Both the position numbers and the translations under genes were made by a program. Below are positions 5,830 to 11,664 of a stretch of DNA of 11,664 nt, piece after piece; the first letter of the stretch is position 1; every line of letters begins with the position of its first letter. The stretch covers positions 141 to 11,804 of the forward strand of contig PKWA01000028.1 of the NCBI GenBank assembly GCA_003131665.1. The letters run 5' to 3'. This DNA is from Acidimicrobiaceae bacterium. GTDB taxonomy: Bacteria > Actinomycetota > Acidimicrobiia > Acidimicrobiales > RAAP-2. A model generated the notes under the pieces. That model was not told the origin of the DNA, did no database searches, and was given only the letters and a program-made list of their open reading frames with translations.

Positions 5830-6560
5830 TGGGGGTCGTGCTCGAACTGACGAACGTCGTCAAGCGCTTCGGCGAGAACGAAGTGCTCTCGGGCGTGTCG
5901 CTGCAACTGCACCGCCACGAAGTGGTCTGTCTCATCGGCGCTTCGGGTTCGGGCAAGTCGACACTCTTGCGCTGCGCCAACTTGCTCGAGAGCATTGACG
6001 GGGGATCGATCTCGCTCTTCGGCCAGTCCCTAGAAGACGAACGGATCGATCCCGACTTAGTGCGCCGCCACATCGGCATGGTCTTTCAGTCCTTCAACCT
6101 CTTTCCCCACCTCAGCGTGCTCGACAACATCCTGATCGGTCCGGTGCACGCGCTGAAACGTCGTCGGGCCGAGACGCGTGAGGACGCCTTGGCGCTCTTG
6201 GATCGAATCGGACTGCGCGATCGCGCCGACGACTACCCCGAGCGACTCTCGGGCGGTCAGCAACAACGCGTCGCCATCGTGCGTTCACTGGCCATGCGCC
6301 CGTCGCTACTGCTCTTAGACGAGGTCACCAGCGCGCTCGATCCGACGTTGGTCGGCGAGGTGCTCGATCTACTGCGCGACCTCGCCCATCACGGCACGAC
6401 GATGTTGATCGCGACCCACGAGATGAACTTCGCGCGCGACGTCGCCCAACAAGTGGTCTATCTCGATAAGGGCGTGTTGGTCGAACAAGGAACTCCGGAG
6501 GAGATCTTCACGAATCCCCAGCACGAGTCCACGCGAAGCTTTCTCGAGCGCGTTCGTTAA
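5829..6560 (+). CDS. Polar amino acid ABC transporter ATP-binding protein (GlnQ/HisP type)
   Basis: A 243-residue ATPase that powers the importer. Motifs in order: Walker A GASGSGKST (37-45), Q-loop Q87 in MVFQSFNLFPH, signature LSGGQQQR (140-147), Walker B LLLLDE (160-165), D-loop SALD (168-171), H-loop H197 in ATHEM. The FNLFPH and DEVTSALDP wording is characteristic of the polar amino acid subfamily. The GTG start shares one base with the permease stop (TAGTG). A GTG at 5838 with GGGGG before it is an alternative that would shorten the protein by three residues. The length is normal. The stop overlaps the stop of the opposite-strand Nudix gene in TTAA, leaving no space for a separate terminator. 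Confidence 0.95.
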   Translation: MGVVLELTNVVKRFGENEVLSGVSLQLHRHEVVCLIGASGSGKSTLLRCANLLESIDGGSISLFGQSLEDERIDPDLVRRHIGMVFQSFNLFPHLSVLDNILIGPVHALKRRRAETREDALALLDRIGLRDRADDYPERLSGGQQQRVAIVRSLAMRPSLLLLDEVTSALDPTLVGEVLDLLRDLAHHGTTMLIATHEMNFARDVAQQVVYLDKGVLVEQGTPEEIFTNPQHESTRSFLERVR

Positions 6561-7021
6561 GAGGCTCGCGCCCGTAACTCCGGTAGTGCCGTCACGAGAT
6601 CGAAGAGTTCCTGATCGCGGTCCCAGGTGAGGTGCGCGCGCACTTGTTCTAAGCCCAGCCACGCCAACTGGTCGACTTCTGCGTTGGGTGCGAACTCTCC
6701 TTCGTCGGCGCTCATCAAGTAGTACGCCACGATCTTGGGCTTGCCCTTGCGGTGCGTGTAGTTCGTCAAGCCCACGAACTGAAGGACCCGACACTTGAGA
6801 CCGGTCTCTTCCCACACTTCACGCAGGGCCCCCTGCTCGAAGGTCTCGCCGGGGTCGAGCTTGCCCTTGGGAAACGTCCAGTCGCCGCGCGACTCACGGT
6901 AGATGCACGCCACCTCGATGCGCCCGCTCGGCGCCGAGCGCGTCACGACCCCGCCCGCTGCCAAGATGAGATCGTTCGGCGCGTCGCGGGGGGTGGTGAG
7001 TTCGCCGCTCAAGAGGTGCAC
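6557..7021 (-). CDS. Nudix hydrolase (MutT-like, single domain)
   Basis: A 154-residue Nudix protein. The complete Nudix box spans G53-L75: G53-x5-E59-x7-R67-E68-V69-x-E71-E72-x-G74-L75, preceded by WTFPKGKLDPGE. Such enzymes hydrolyse nucleoside diphosphates linked to another moiety with a divalent metal. The AAGGVV opening and PKGKLDPGE wording resemble actinobacterial MutT/Ap4A-type proteins, but no substrate can be assigned. Unlike mycobacterial MutT1 there is no C-terminal histidine phosphatase domain. The GTG at 7021 is preferred because a TANNNT box ends exactly 7 nt before it, as in the neighbouring genes. An in-frame TTG at 7051 would add ten residues. There is no clear ribosome binding site for either. 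It is divergent from the TauE/SafE gene and convergent with the importer ATPase. Confidence 0.9.
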   Translation of the reverse strand: MHLLSGELTTPRDAPNDLILAAGGVVTRSAPSGRIEVACIYRESRGDWTFPKGKLDPGETFEQGALREVWEETGLKCRVLQFVGLTNYTHRKGKPKIVAYYLMSADEGEFAPNAEVDQLAWLGLEQVRAHLTWDRDQELFDLVTALPELRARAS

Positions 7022-7028
7022 GCCGCCA

Positions 7029-7034
7029 ACGGTA
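7029..7034 (-). promoter_or_regulatory. Putative leaderless -10 box of the Nudix gene
   Basis: On the minus strand TACCGT is followed by 7 nt and then the GTG at 7021, so transcription would begin at the start codon. This agrees with three neighbouring genes but depends on the choice of start, so it is the weakest of the four. Confidence 0.4.
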
Positions 7035-7095
7035 GATGACGTGACGAGCAAAGTTGCGGATTACCCGTTCGTACGTGCAAAAAACCCATCATACG

Positions 7096-7101
7096 TAGAG
7101 T
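7096..7101 (+). promoter_or_regulatory. Putative leaderless -10 box of the TauE/SafE gene
   Basis: TAGAGT is followed by 7 nt (7102-7108) and then ATG at 7109. This spacing places the transcription start at the A of the ATG. It also decides between this ATG and an in-frame GTG at 7103. Confidence 0.5.
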
Positions 7102-7108
7102 AGTGACA

Positions 7109-7879
7109 ATGTTCATTGGCGCTCTTCCATTGCTCGGGCGCCTCACTCTCTACCTCGCGGCCGGCGTCGCGGCCGGCGTCGCCAACGGCCTGGCGGGCGG
7201 GGGAACGTTCATCACGTTTCCCGCTTTGTTGAGCCAGGGCATCGTCGCTCTGCAGGCCAACATTTCCACGACGGTGGGCGTCGTGCCGAGCTACCTCGGA
7301 TCGATTCGAGTCTTTCGTCACCAGTTGGCTCCTCATCGACAACTCATTCGATCACTCGCGCCTTCGTGCGTACTCGGCGCCGTGACGGGCTGTGCACTCC
7401 TGCTCAATGGATCGGCCTCCACGTTCCGCTCCGTCGTGCCGTGGCTCATTGGCGCGGGCACCATCTTGTTTGCGGCCACGCCATTAATCACGCGCGCGTT
7501 GTCCCGCGTCGAGCACACCCACCCCGCGCGGCGCGGCGCGCTCTATCTCGGCATCTTCGCGGTCTCGGTCTACGGGGGTCACTTCGGCGCGGGGCTGGGC
7601 ATCTTGCTCCTGGCCGTGATGGGACTCGCGCTGCCCCTGGAGATTCACGCGTTGCAGGGGCTGCGCAACACGCTCTCGGTAATCATCAACCTGTCGGCCG
7701 CGATCGTCTTTCTGATCCATGGACACCTCGCGCTCCAAGCGGTGTCGATGCTGCTCGTGGGCACGTTGATCGGCGGCTGGCTCGGGGCGCTGTTGATTCT
7801 GCGACTCTCGCCCACGCTGGTTCGCGTGCTGGTCATTGTGATCGGCGCCGCTACCACCGTCAAGCTCGCGCTGGGCTAG
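7109..7879 (+). CDS. TauE/SafE-family sulfite/anion permease
   Basis: A 256-residue membrane protein made of two related halves. The first half opens with a long hydrophobic stretch ending in NGLAGGGTFITFPALL (26-41). The second repeats the pattern as VYGGHFGAGLGILLLAVMGL (154-173), followed by ALQGLRNTLSVIINLSAAIV (181-200). These Gly-rich repeats and the LRNTLSVIINLSA block are hallmarks of the TauE/SafE family (about eight membrane segments), whose studied members export sulfite, sulfoacetate or related anions, although many are uncharacterised. The substrate is therefore unproven. The ATG at 7109 is chosen for its leaderless promoter geometry; no strong ribosome binding site is seen. The gene diverges from the Nudix gene and lies 36 nt before the DUF4395 gene. 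Confidence 0.88.
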   Translation: MFIGALPLLGRLTLYLAAGVAAGVANGLAGGGTFITFPALLSQGIVALQANISTTVGVVPSYLGSIRVFRHQLAPHRQLIRSLAPSCVLGAVTGCALLLNGSASTFRSVVPWLIGAGTILFAATPLITRALSRVEHTHPARRGALYLGIFAVSVYGGHFGAGLGILLLAVMGLALPLEIHALQGLRNTLSVIINLSAAIVFLIHGHLALQAVSMLLVGTLIGGWLGALLILRLSPTLVRVLVIVIGAATTVKLALG

Positions 7880-7902
7880 GCAAGAAGTTGTGAGCCACTC
7901 AC

Positions 7903-7908
7903 TACACT
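7903..7908 (+). promoter_or_regulatory. Putative leaderless -10 box of the DUF4395 gene
   Basis: TACACT is followed by 7 nt (7909-7915) and then ATG at 7916. No Shine-Dalgarno sequence precedes the ATG, so translation from a leaderless mRNA is likely although the gene follows the TauE/SafE gene closely. Confidence 0.5.
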
Positions 7909-7915
7909 TTCATCG

Positions 7916-8428
7916 ATGAAGCGCTTCTTCTCCTTCCCCAATCCGGTGAATGAGGCGGCGGCGCGCACGGTGGCGATCGGCGTCGTGATTATGTCGGTCG
8001 TCGCCTTCGTCACCGGCTCAGCGTGGATCCTCATTCTCCTGAGCTACGGCTTTCTCGCACGGGTGCTGGCGGGACCGAAGATCTCGCCCCTGGGTCTCTT
8101 CGCCGTTCGCGTTAGTGGCCCTCGGATCACTGCTTGGCAGCGTTCGGTGCCCGGTCCGCCCAAGCGCTTCGCTCAGGCCATGGGCTTGACCTTCAGCCTG
8201 GCGGCCTTAATCACGTGGCTCTCCGCCGGTTGGCTCGACGCGAGGTGGATACTGCTCCCGCTCATCGCGGCGGCGGCGCTCGAGGGCTTCGCTGGTTACT
8301 GCCTCGGCTGCACGATCTTTGCCTGGCTAATGCGCCGAGGCGTCATTCCCGAATCCGTCTGCGTCGAGTGTGGTGACCTTTCGGCGCGTAAACAGCGAGC
8401 AACATCACCTGACATAACAATTACGTAA
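7916..8428 (+). CDS. DUF4395-family membrane protein with two CxxC pairs
   Basis: A 170-residue protein. The opening FPNPVNEAAAR (7-17), the GPPKRFAQAMG block (80-90) and the GYCLGC ending of the last membrane segment (127-132) match the DUF4395 family, whose function is unknown. Hydrophobic segments lie at about 18-50, 88-104 and 111-138. Two cysteine pairs are visible, C129-x2-C132 at the end of the membrane part and C149-x2-C152 in the short tail, suggesting thiol redox chemistry or metal binding. DUF4395 genes are often found with thioredoxin-like or rhodanese genes; here the neighbour is a TauE/SafE permease, which would fit sulfur handling. The ATG is chosen because the family motif follows it directly and a TANNNT box sits 7 nt upstream. 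A TTACGTAA palindrome (8421-8428) contains the stop codon. Confidence 0.85.
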   Translation: MKRFFSFPNPVNEAAARTVAIGVVIMSVVAFVTGSAWILILLSYGFLARVLAGPKISPLGLFAVRVSGPRITAWQRSVPGPPKRFAQAMGLTFSLAALITWLSAGWLDARWILLPLIAAAALEGFAGYCLGCTIFAWLMRRGVIPESVCVECGDLSARKQRATSPDITIT

Positions 8429-8447
8429 CAAAGATGGCCCCGCGTAC

Positions 8448-8462
8448 GTGGCACGTCGCCAC
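8448..8462 (+). repeat. Short inverted repeat upstream of the S53 peptidase -10 box
   Basis: GTGGC (8448-8452), ACGTC, GCCAC (8458-8462) is a 5-bp inverted repeat in the 52-nt gap after the DUF4395 gene, just upstream of the putative -10 box at 8468. It could be an operator or a weak hairpin terminating the upstream transcript. The stem is short. Confidence 0.25.
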
Positions 8463-8467
8463 CTTCC

Positions 8468-8473
8468 TAGGCT
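8468..8473 (+). promoter_or_regulatory. Putative leaderless -10 box of the S53 peptidase gene
   Basis: TAGGCT is followed by 7 nt (8474-8480) and then ATG at 8481, the codon that begins the signal peptide. The same hexamer lies before tRNA-Ser. No -35 consensus is visible. Confidence 0.5.
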
Positions 8474-8480
8474 GACTGAT

Positions 8481-10880
8481 ATGAGGGGTTCCACGACAAA
8501 AGCACGCTGGCCCCTCGTCGCACTCTGCTCGACGCTGGTCGTGCTCGCGCTGCCGCTCACGTCCAGCGTCGCCAACGCCAGTACCGCTCGGGTCGTCGTC
8601 GCGGGACTCTCGCCGATCCCCACCACCGACGTTGTCGTCAACAAAGTCATCACCACGTCATTTGACCTAGCGCTCACCCAACAGCATCAAAACGAACTCA
8701 CGTCGTTCATTGCGAGTCTCACCAACAGCGCGTCGGTGAACTATCACCGCTTTCTTACCCCCACGCAGTACGCGAGCCGCTTTGGCGCCTCGGCCTCGAC
8801 CGTGAGCGCGGTCGAAGGCTTTCTCAAGAGTTACGGTCTGCGCGTAGGGGCGCTCAGTAAGGGACGCAACATCTTGCACGTGAGCGGCACCACCCGCGCT
8901 ATCTCGCGCGCCTTTGACGCGCCGATGCAGACGGTGCGCCAAAGTGACGGGACGCTCGTCGCGCACTTTTCTGCGACGGCGTCACTGCCCCACTCACTCG
9001 CCCGCGACGTCGTCGCGGTCGCGGGGCTGTCCTCGCCCGCACCCGAGACCACCAACGTCGCCGCCCCAAAGGTCGTCCCGGCGCCGAGCACTTGTCCCTC
9101 GGCCGGAACCACCACCAACGCGCCGAACAGTGCGGGTGGCTACAACGCGCAACAGCAGGCCAATCTCTATGGACTCAGTGCCGCGTGGGCCGCTGGCAAC
9201 ACCGGAGTCGGCCAGACCATCGCCGTCTACGAACTCGCCAACTACGACGCCACCGACGTCACGACGTACTTCACTTGTTATGGGTTGACACCAAATCTCA
9301 CGCCGCTCAACGTAGACGGCGGACCCACCAGCGCCGATAACGCCGGGGGCTCACAGGAAGAGGCCACCCTCGACGTCGAAGAGGCCGCGGTGCTCGCACC
9401 CGGCGCCGCCCTCGAGGTGTATCAGGGGACGAACTCGAGTAGCGGTCCGACCGACATCTACTCTCAGATTGCGAGTGACAACACGGCCACCATTATCACG
9501 ACGTCCTGGGGCGGCTGTGAACCTCAGAGCGACGGCGGCGGCCAGGCCGAGATGCCGATCTTTGAAGAGATGGCCGCTCAGGGCCAGACGATCCTCGCCG
9601 CGGCCGGCGACGACGGCTCTTCAGACTGCGAGGGCTCGGGTGCGTCGAGCCCCACCAAGGCCGCGGCCGTGGACGACCCCGCGTCCCAGCCCTACGTCAC
9701 GGGAGTCGGCGGCCTCACCGTCTCGAGCATCAGTCCGCTCACCGAGACGGTTTGGAACGACAACTGTACGGCGAGCGACTGCGGGGCTGGTGGTGGTGGC
9801 GTTTCAGGACTGTGGTCGCAACCAGCGTGGCAAACGGGCGACGGTATAACGACGAGCCTCGACCCTCTCGGGATGCGAATGGTGCCCGATCTCTCGGTGA
9901 TGGGCGACCCCAACACCGGCTTCGTTGAGTACTACACCGGGACCTCGACAGGCACGTGTCATCGCGACTGCGCCGGCGGCTGGGGCGGCATCGGCGGCAC
10001 ATCTATCGGAGCGCCGTTGGTCAGCGCGCTGGTCGCCGTCGCGGCGCAGGCCTGTAACCCAGTTGGCGGTCGACTGGGCTTTATTAACCCCTCGCTCTAC
10101 GCGATGGCGACGACCGGTTTTACCGACGTCACGACCGGCAACAACGATCTTTATAACATCGGCGAGTACAGCGCGGGAGTCGGCTACGACATGGCGTCGG
10201 GGCTCGGCAGCCCGAACCCCGCCACGTTTCTCAAAGGACTCTGTCCGCCCGCTTTCTCTCCGACGCTGAGTTCCTTTGCGATCTCGAGCAATTCCGGCGT
10301 CGCTCTCAGCGCCGGCCCGACGGTGAACGCTACGTTGCGATACGACACCGGCTCGCCCGTTGTTAACGCCCTCGTCAACGTCACCGCGACGGCGCCCAAG
10401 GGACTGTTGAGCATCGACGGCGATCACTTCAGTTCGAACGGCCTGGGCAAGGCCACCTACCAAGTGACGAGTGACGCCACCGGCGCCGTCACGTTCAACG
10501 TCTCGTCGTCGATCGCCCAAGACGTCGCCGTGGACGTCTCCTTCGATGGCCAGTCGATCTACACCACGAGCGTGAACTTCAAGGTCGCCAATATCGCCAC
10601 GTCCAAACCGGGCCCACCGAAGATCGCGAAGTTGACGGCACTCGTCGCGGGCTTCTCATTGACGCTGAGCGCGCCCAGCGACTCGGGCGGTGGTCCCCTA
10701 AAGTCCTACGAGTACTCCATCAACGGGGGCGCCACGTGGATCTCCTTGGCCAAGGGCGCGACGTCGATCAACGTGACCAGATTGATAAAGAATCACACTT
10801 ATCGCGTGATTGCTCGGGCAATCAACGCGATTGGTCCCTCGTCGGCGTCTGCTGCGAAGAAAGTTGTAACACGTTCGTAG
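8481..10880 (+). CDS. Secreted S53-family (sedolisin/kumamolisin-like) acid peptidase with Ig-like and Fn3-like C-terminal domains
   Basis: A 799-residue exported serine-carboxyl peptidase. A signal peptide (about 1-33, cleavage near ANA) is followed by a propeptide of the pro-kumamolisin type (about 45-185). The catalytic domain spans about 215-590. The Glu-x3-Asp pair is E294/D298 in EEATLDVE, the oxyanion Asp is D377 in AAAGDDGSSD, and the nucleophile is S508 in GGTSIGAP. The C-terminal calcium site fits D549 and the GVGYDMASGLGSP segment (566-578). Beyond the usual catalytic end come an Ig-like domain (about 592-702) and a fibronectin III-like domain (about 709-799). There is no LPXTG motif or C-terminal membrane anchor, so it is probably released or loosely wall-bound. 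Known S53 enzymes work at acid pH. The ATG at 8481 is preferred over the upstream GTG at 8448, which would add 11 residues before the signal peptide. Confidence 0.93.
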   Translation: MRGSTTKARWPLVALCSTLVVLALPLTSSVANASTARVVVAGLSPIPTTDVVVNKVITTSFDLALTQQHQNELTSFIASLTNSASVNYHRFLTPTQYASRFGASASTVSAVEGFLKSYGLRVGALSKGRNILHVSGTTRAISRAFDAPMQTVRQSDGTLVAHFSATASLPHSLARDVVAVAGLSSPAPETTNVAAPKVVPAPSTCPSAGTTTNAPNSAGGYNAQQQANLYGLSAAWAAGNTGVGQTIAVYELANYDATDVTTYFTCYGLTPNLTPLNVDGGPTSADNAGGSQEEATLDVEEAAVLAPGAALEVYQGTNSSSGPTDIYSQIASDNTATIITTSWGGCEPQSDGGGQAEMPIFEEMAAQGQTILAAAGDDGSSDCEGSGASSPTKAAAVDDPASQPYVTGVGGLTVSSISPLTETVWNDNCTASDCGAGGGGVSGLWSQPAWQTGDGITTSLDPLGMRMVPDLSVMGDPNTGFVEYYTGTSTGTCHRDCAGGWGGIGGTSIGAPLVSALVAVAAQACNPVGGRLGFINPSLYAMATTGFTDVTTGNNDLYNIGEYSAGVGYDMASGLGSPNPATFLKGLCPPAFSPTLSSFAISSNSGVALSAGPTVNATLRYDTGSPVVNALVNVTATAPKGLLSIDGDHFSSNGLGKATYQVTSDATGAVTFNVSSSIAQDVAVDVSFDGQSIYTTSVNFKVANIATSKPGPPKIAKLTALVAGFSLTLSAPSDSGGGPLKSYEYSINGGATWISLAKGATSINVTRLIKNHTYRVIARAINAIGPSSASAAKKVVTRS

Positions 10881-10909
10881 CATTACGTGGTCGTCGAAAT
10901 CGCTGACCC

Positions 10910-10926
10910 GAGCCCCAAGTTGGCTC
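10910..10926 (+). terminator. Weak hairpin after the S53 peptidase gene
   Basis: GAGCC (10910-10914) and GGCTC (10922-10926) can pair around a 7-nt loop, 30 nt after the stop codon. The stem is only 5 bp and no U-run follows, so this is a poor terminator candidate, listed because nothing better is visible in the 111-nt gap. Confidence 0.2.
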
Positions 10927-10931
10927 ACCCC

Positions 10932-10937
10932 TAAACT
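10932..10937 (+). promoter_or_regulatory. Possible -10 box of the secreted unknown gene
   Basis: TAAACT fits TANNNT. Initiation near 10945 would give a leader of about 47 nt containing the AAGGA (10982-10986) of the next gene. A perfect TTGACA (10938-10943) overlaps just downstream, but no good -10 box stands 17 nt after it. Confidence 0.3.
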
Positions 10938-10991
10938 TTGACACGGTGAGCGTGTCGCGTGAAAGTGGACGCCGCCCCGTTAAGGACGCGA

Positions 10992-11664
10992 GTGACGTTT
11001 CGACGAATAACGCTGATTGGCATCGTGTTGCTGGCGGGAACCTATCTCGCCGAGAGCTCCTCGCGCGGGGCCACGACGGCGGTGCCCGCGGGACTGCCGC
11101 TCTATCAGTTCGTGGAGACGGGCGTCGAGCCGCTGCCCTGGAACGCCGTCTCGCTCGAGAGCCAACTGAACGCCACGACCATGCTCGGCGGACCCCACGG
11201 CGCGACCGACTCCGCGGAGGGCGTGCTCGCGTACCGGACCAATCACAGCCACCTGGCCCTCTTCACCCAGTCGGCGACTGGTCTCACGCAGTGGACCGAC
11301 TTGACGCCCAACAACGACGTGCCCGAACCGGCCGCGGACCCCATCCCCTTCTTCGATCCTTCGGGCAACGTTGACCTGCTCTACGTGGACGTGACCGGGC
11401 ACGTCATCTTGCTCAGTCCCAACGTGCCCGTCACCACACTCTGGAGTCGCTTGCACCACGACACGCCGTGGCGGCCTTACCTCACGACCGACTTGACCGA
11501 CTTGACCGGCGTCGTGGCAGCGAACGGCGTGCCGAGCATTGCCGTCATGGGCACCAACGCCACCGTCGCGTACCGCACGGCGGTCAACACCATCGAGGTC
11601 CTCACGCTCAGCTGGTCGCTCGGCCAGCCCGTGCCGGTCTATAACCAGAACTCCTTTAACGAAA
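10992..11664 (+). CDS. Secreted protein of unknown function with beta-propeller-like repeats, cut by window edge
   Basis: 224 residues are visible and the frame is open to the right edge. The N-terminus MTFRRITLIGIVLLAGTYLA is a clear signal peptide, probably cleaved around residues 20-30. I do not recognise the family. Three similar segments, VLAYRTNHSHLALFTQ (78-93), VDLLYVDVTGHVILLS (127-142) and ATVAYRTAVNTIEVLTLS (190-207), share a pattern of two short hydrophobic strands around a polar turn and resemble blades of a beta-propeller; this is inference. The GTG at 10992 is chosen because AAGGA lies 5 nt upstream (10982-10986) and the signal peptide starts there. In-frame GTGs at 10959 and 10965 are alternatives. 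It follows the S53 peptidase on the same strand after 111 nt and may work at the same cell surface. Confidence 0.7.
   Translation, partial: MTFRRITLIGIVLLAGTYLAESSSRGATTAVPAGLPLYQFVETGVEPLPWNAVSLESQLNATTMLGGPHGATDSAEGVLAYRTNHSHLALFTQSATGLTQWTDLTPNNDVPEPAADPIPFFDPSGNVDLLYVDVTGHVILLSPNVPVTTLWSRLHHDTPWRPYLTTDLTDLTGVVAANGVPSIAVMGTNATVAYRTAVNTIEVLTLSWSLGQPVPVYNQNSFNE

Noticed and set aside
7103..7108. GTG at 7103 as the start of the TauE/SafE gene
   Set aside because: It adds only two residues, has no ribosome binding site, and would break the 7-nt TANNNT spacing shared with the neighbours. It cannot be fully excluded.
9804..10520. 238-codon open frame on the minus strand
   Set aside because: Antisense to the catalytic and Ig-like parts of the S53 peptidase, whose active-site residues confirm the plus strand as coding.
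10938..10966. TTGACA at 10938 as the -35 box of the last gene
   Set aside because: The hexamer is perfect but nothing resembling a -10 box lies 16-18 nt downstream.
10946..11374. 142-codon plus-strand frame starting with GTG 8 nt after TAAACT
   Set aside because: Its protein is Arg-rich and without pattern. The alternative frame from 10992 has a signal peptide, an AAGGA site, hydrophobic repeat pattern and stays open to the edge.
11487..11504. Tandem 9-bp repeat (ACCGACTTG twice)
   Set aside because: It simply encodes a short TDL-type repeat inside the secreted protein and has only two copies.
1..11664. CRISPR array, insertion sequence, integrase or attachment site at the tRNA
   Set aside because: No spaced direct repeats, transposase or integrase frames, and no duplicated tRNA 3' end were seen in the window.

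Overview
This is a window of bacterial chromosome with high GC and many GTG starts. Gene order and protein style suggest an actinobacterium, most likely a member of the Acidimicrobiia or a close relative. This is an inference: the rimO-pgsA-cinA run is a typical actinobacterial arrangement, and the secreted S53 (sedolisin) peptidase fits an acid-living organism. No rRNA, CRISPR array, phage gene, transposase or integrase is visible.

Left part (1-2680, minus strand): a tRNA-Ser(GCU) gene is followed by rimO (ribosomal protein S12 methylthiotransferase), pgsA (phosphatidylglycerophosphate synthase) and cinA (cut by the left edge). The three protein genes overlap at their start and stop codons, so they read as one translationally coupled operon. 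A perfect hairpin lies between the tRNA and the rimO ribosome binding site, and another inverted repeat covers the likely tRNA promoter.

Middle part (2760-6560): a lone sulfate/thiosulfate-type periplasmic binding protein (minus) ends at a strong 14-bp hairpin. An AT-rich divergent intergenic region separates it from a complete polar-amino-acid ABC importer on the plus strand: binding protein, permease and ATPase, packed with 2-bp and -1-bp junctions. The importer runs tail to tail into a Nudix hydrolase, and the two stop codons share one TTAA.

Right part (6557-11664): the Nudix hydrolase (minus) diverges from a TauE/SafE-family permease, which is followed on the plus strand by a DUF4395 membrane protein with two CxxC pairs, a large secreted S53 peptidase with Ig-like and fibronectin III-like C-terminal domains, and a secreted protein of unknown function cut by the right edge. 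Four genes here have a TANNNT box ending exactly 7 nt before their start codon. This is the geometry of leaderless transcripts, and none of the four has a clear Shine-Dalgarno sequence.

A tentative common theme is sulfur handling: sulfate-type binding protein, possible cystine-type importer, TauE/SafE anion exporter, and DUF4395, a family often found near thiol or rhodanese proteins. The most informative non-coding signals are the leaderless promoter pattern and the hairpins around the tRNA and the divergent transporter promoters. No clearly new defence or mobile system was found.
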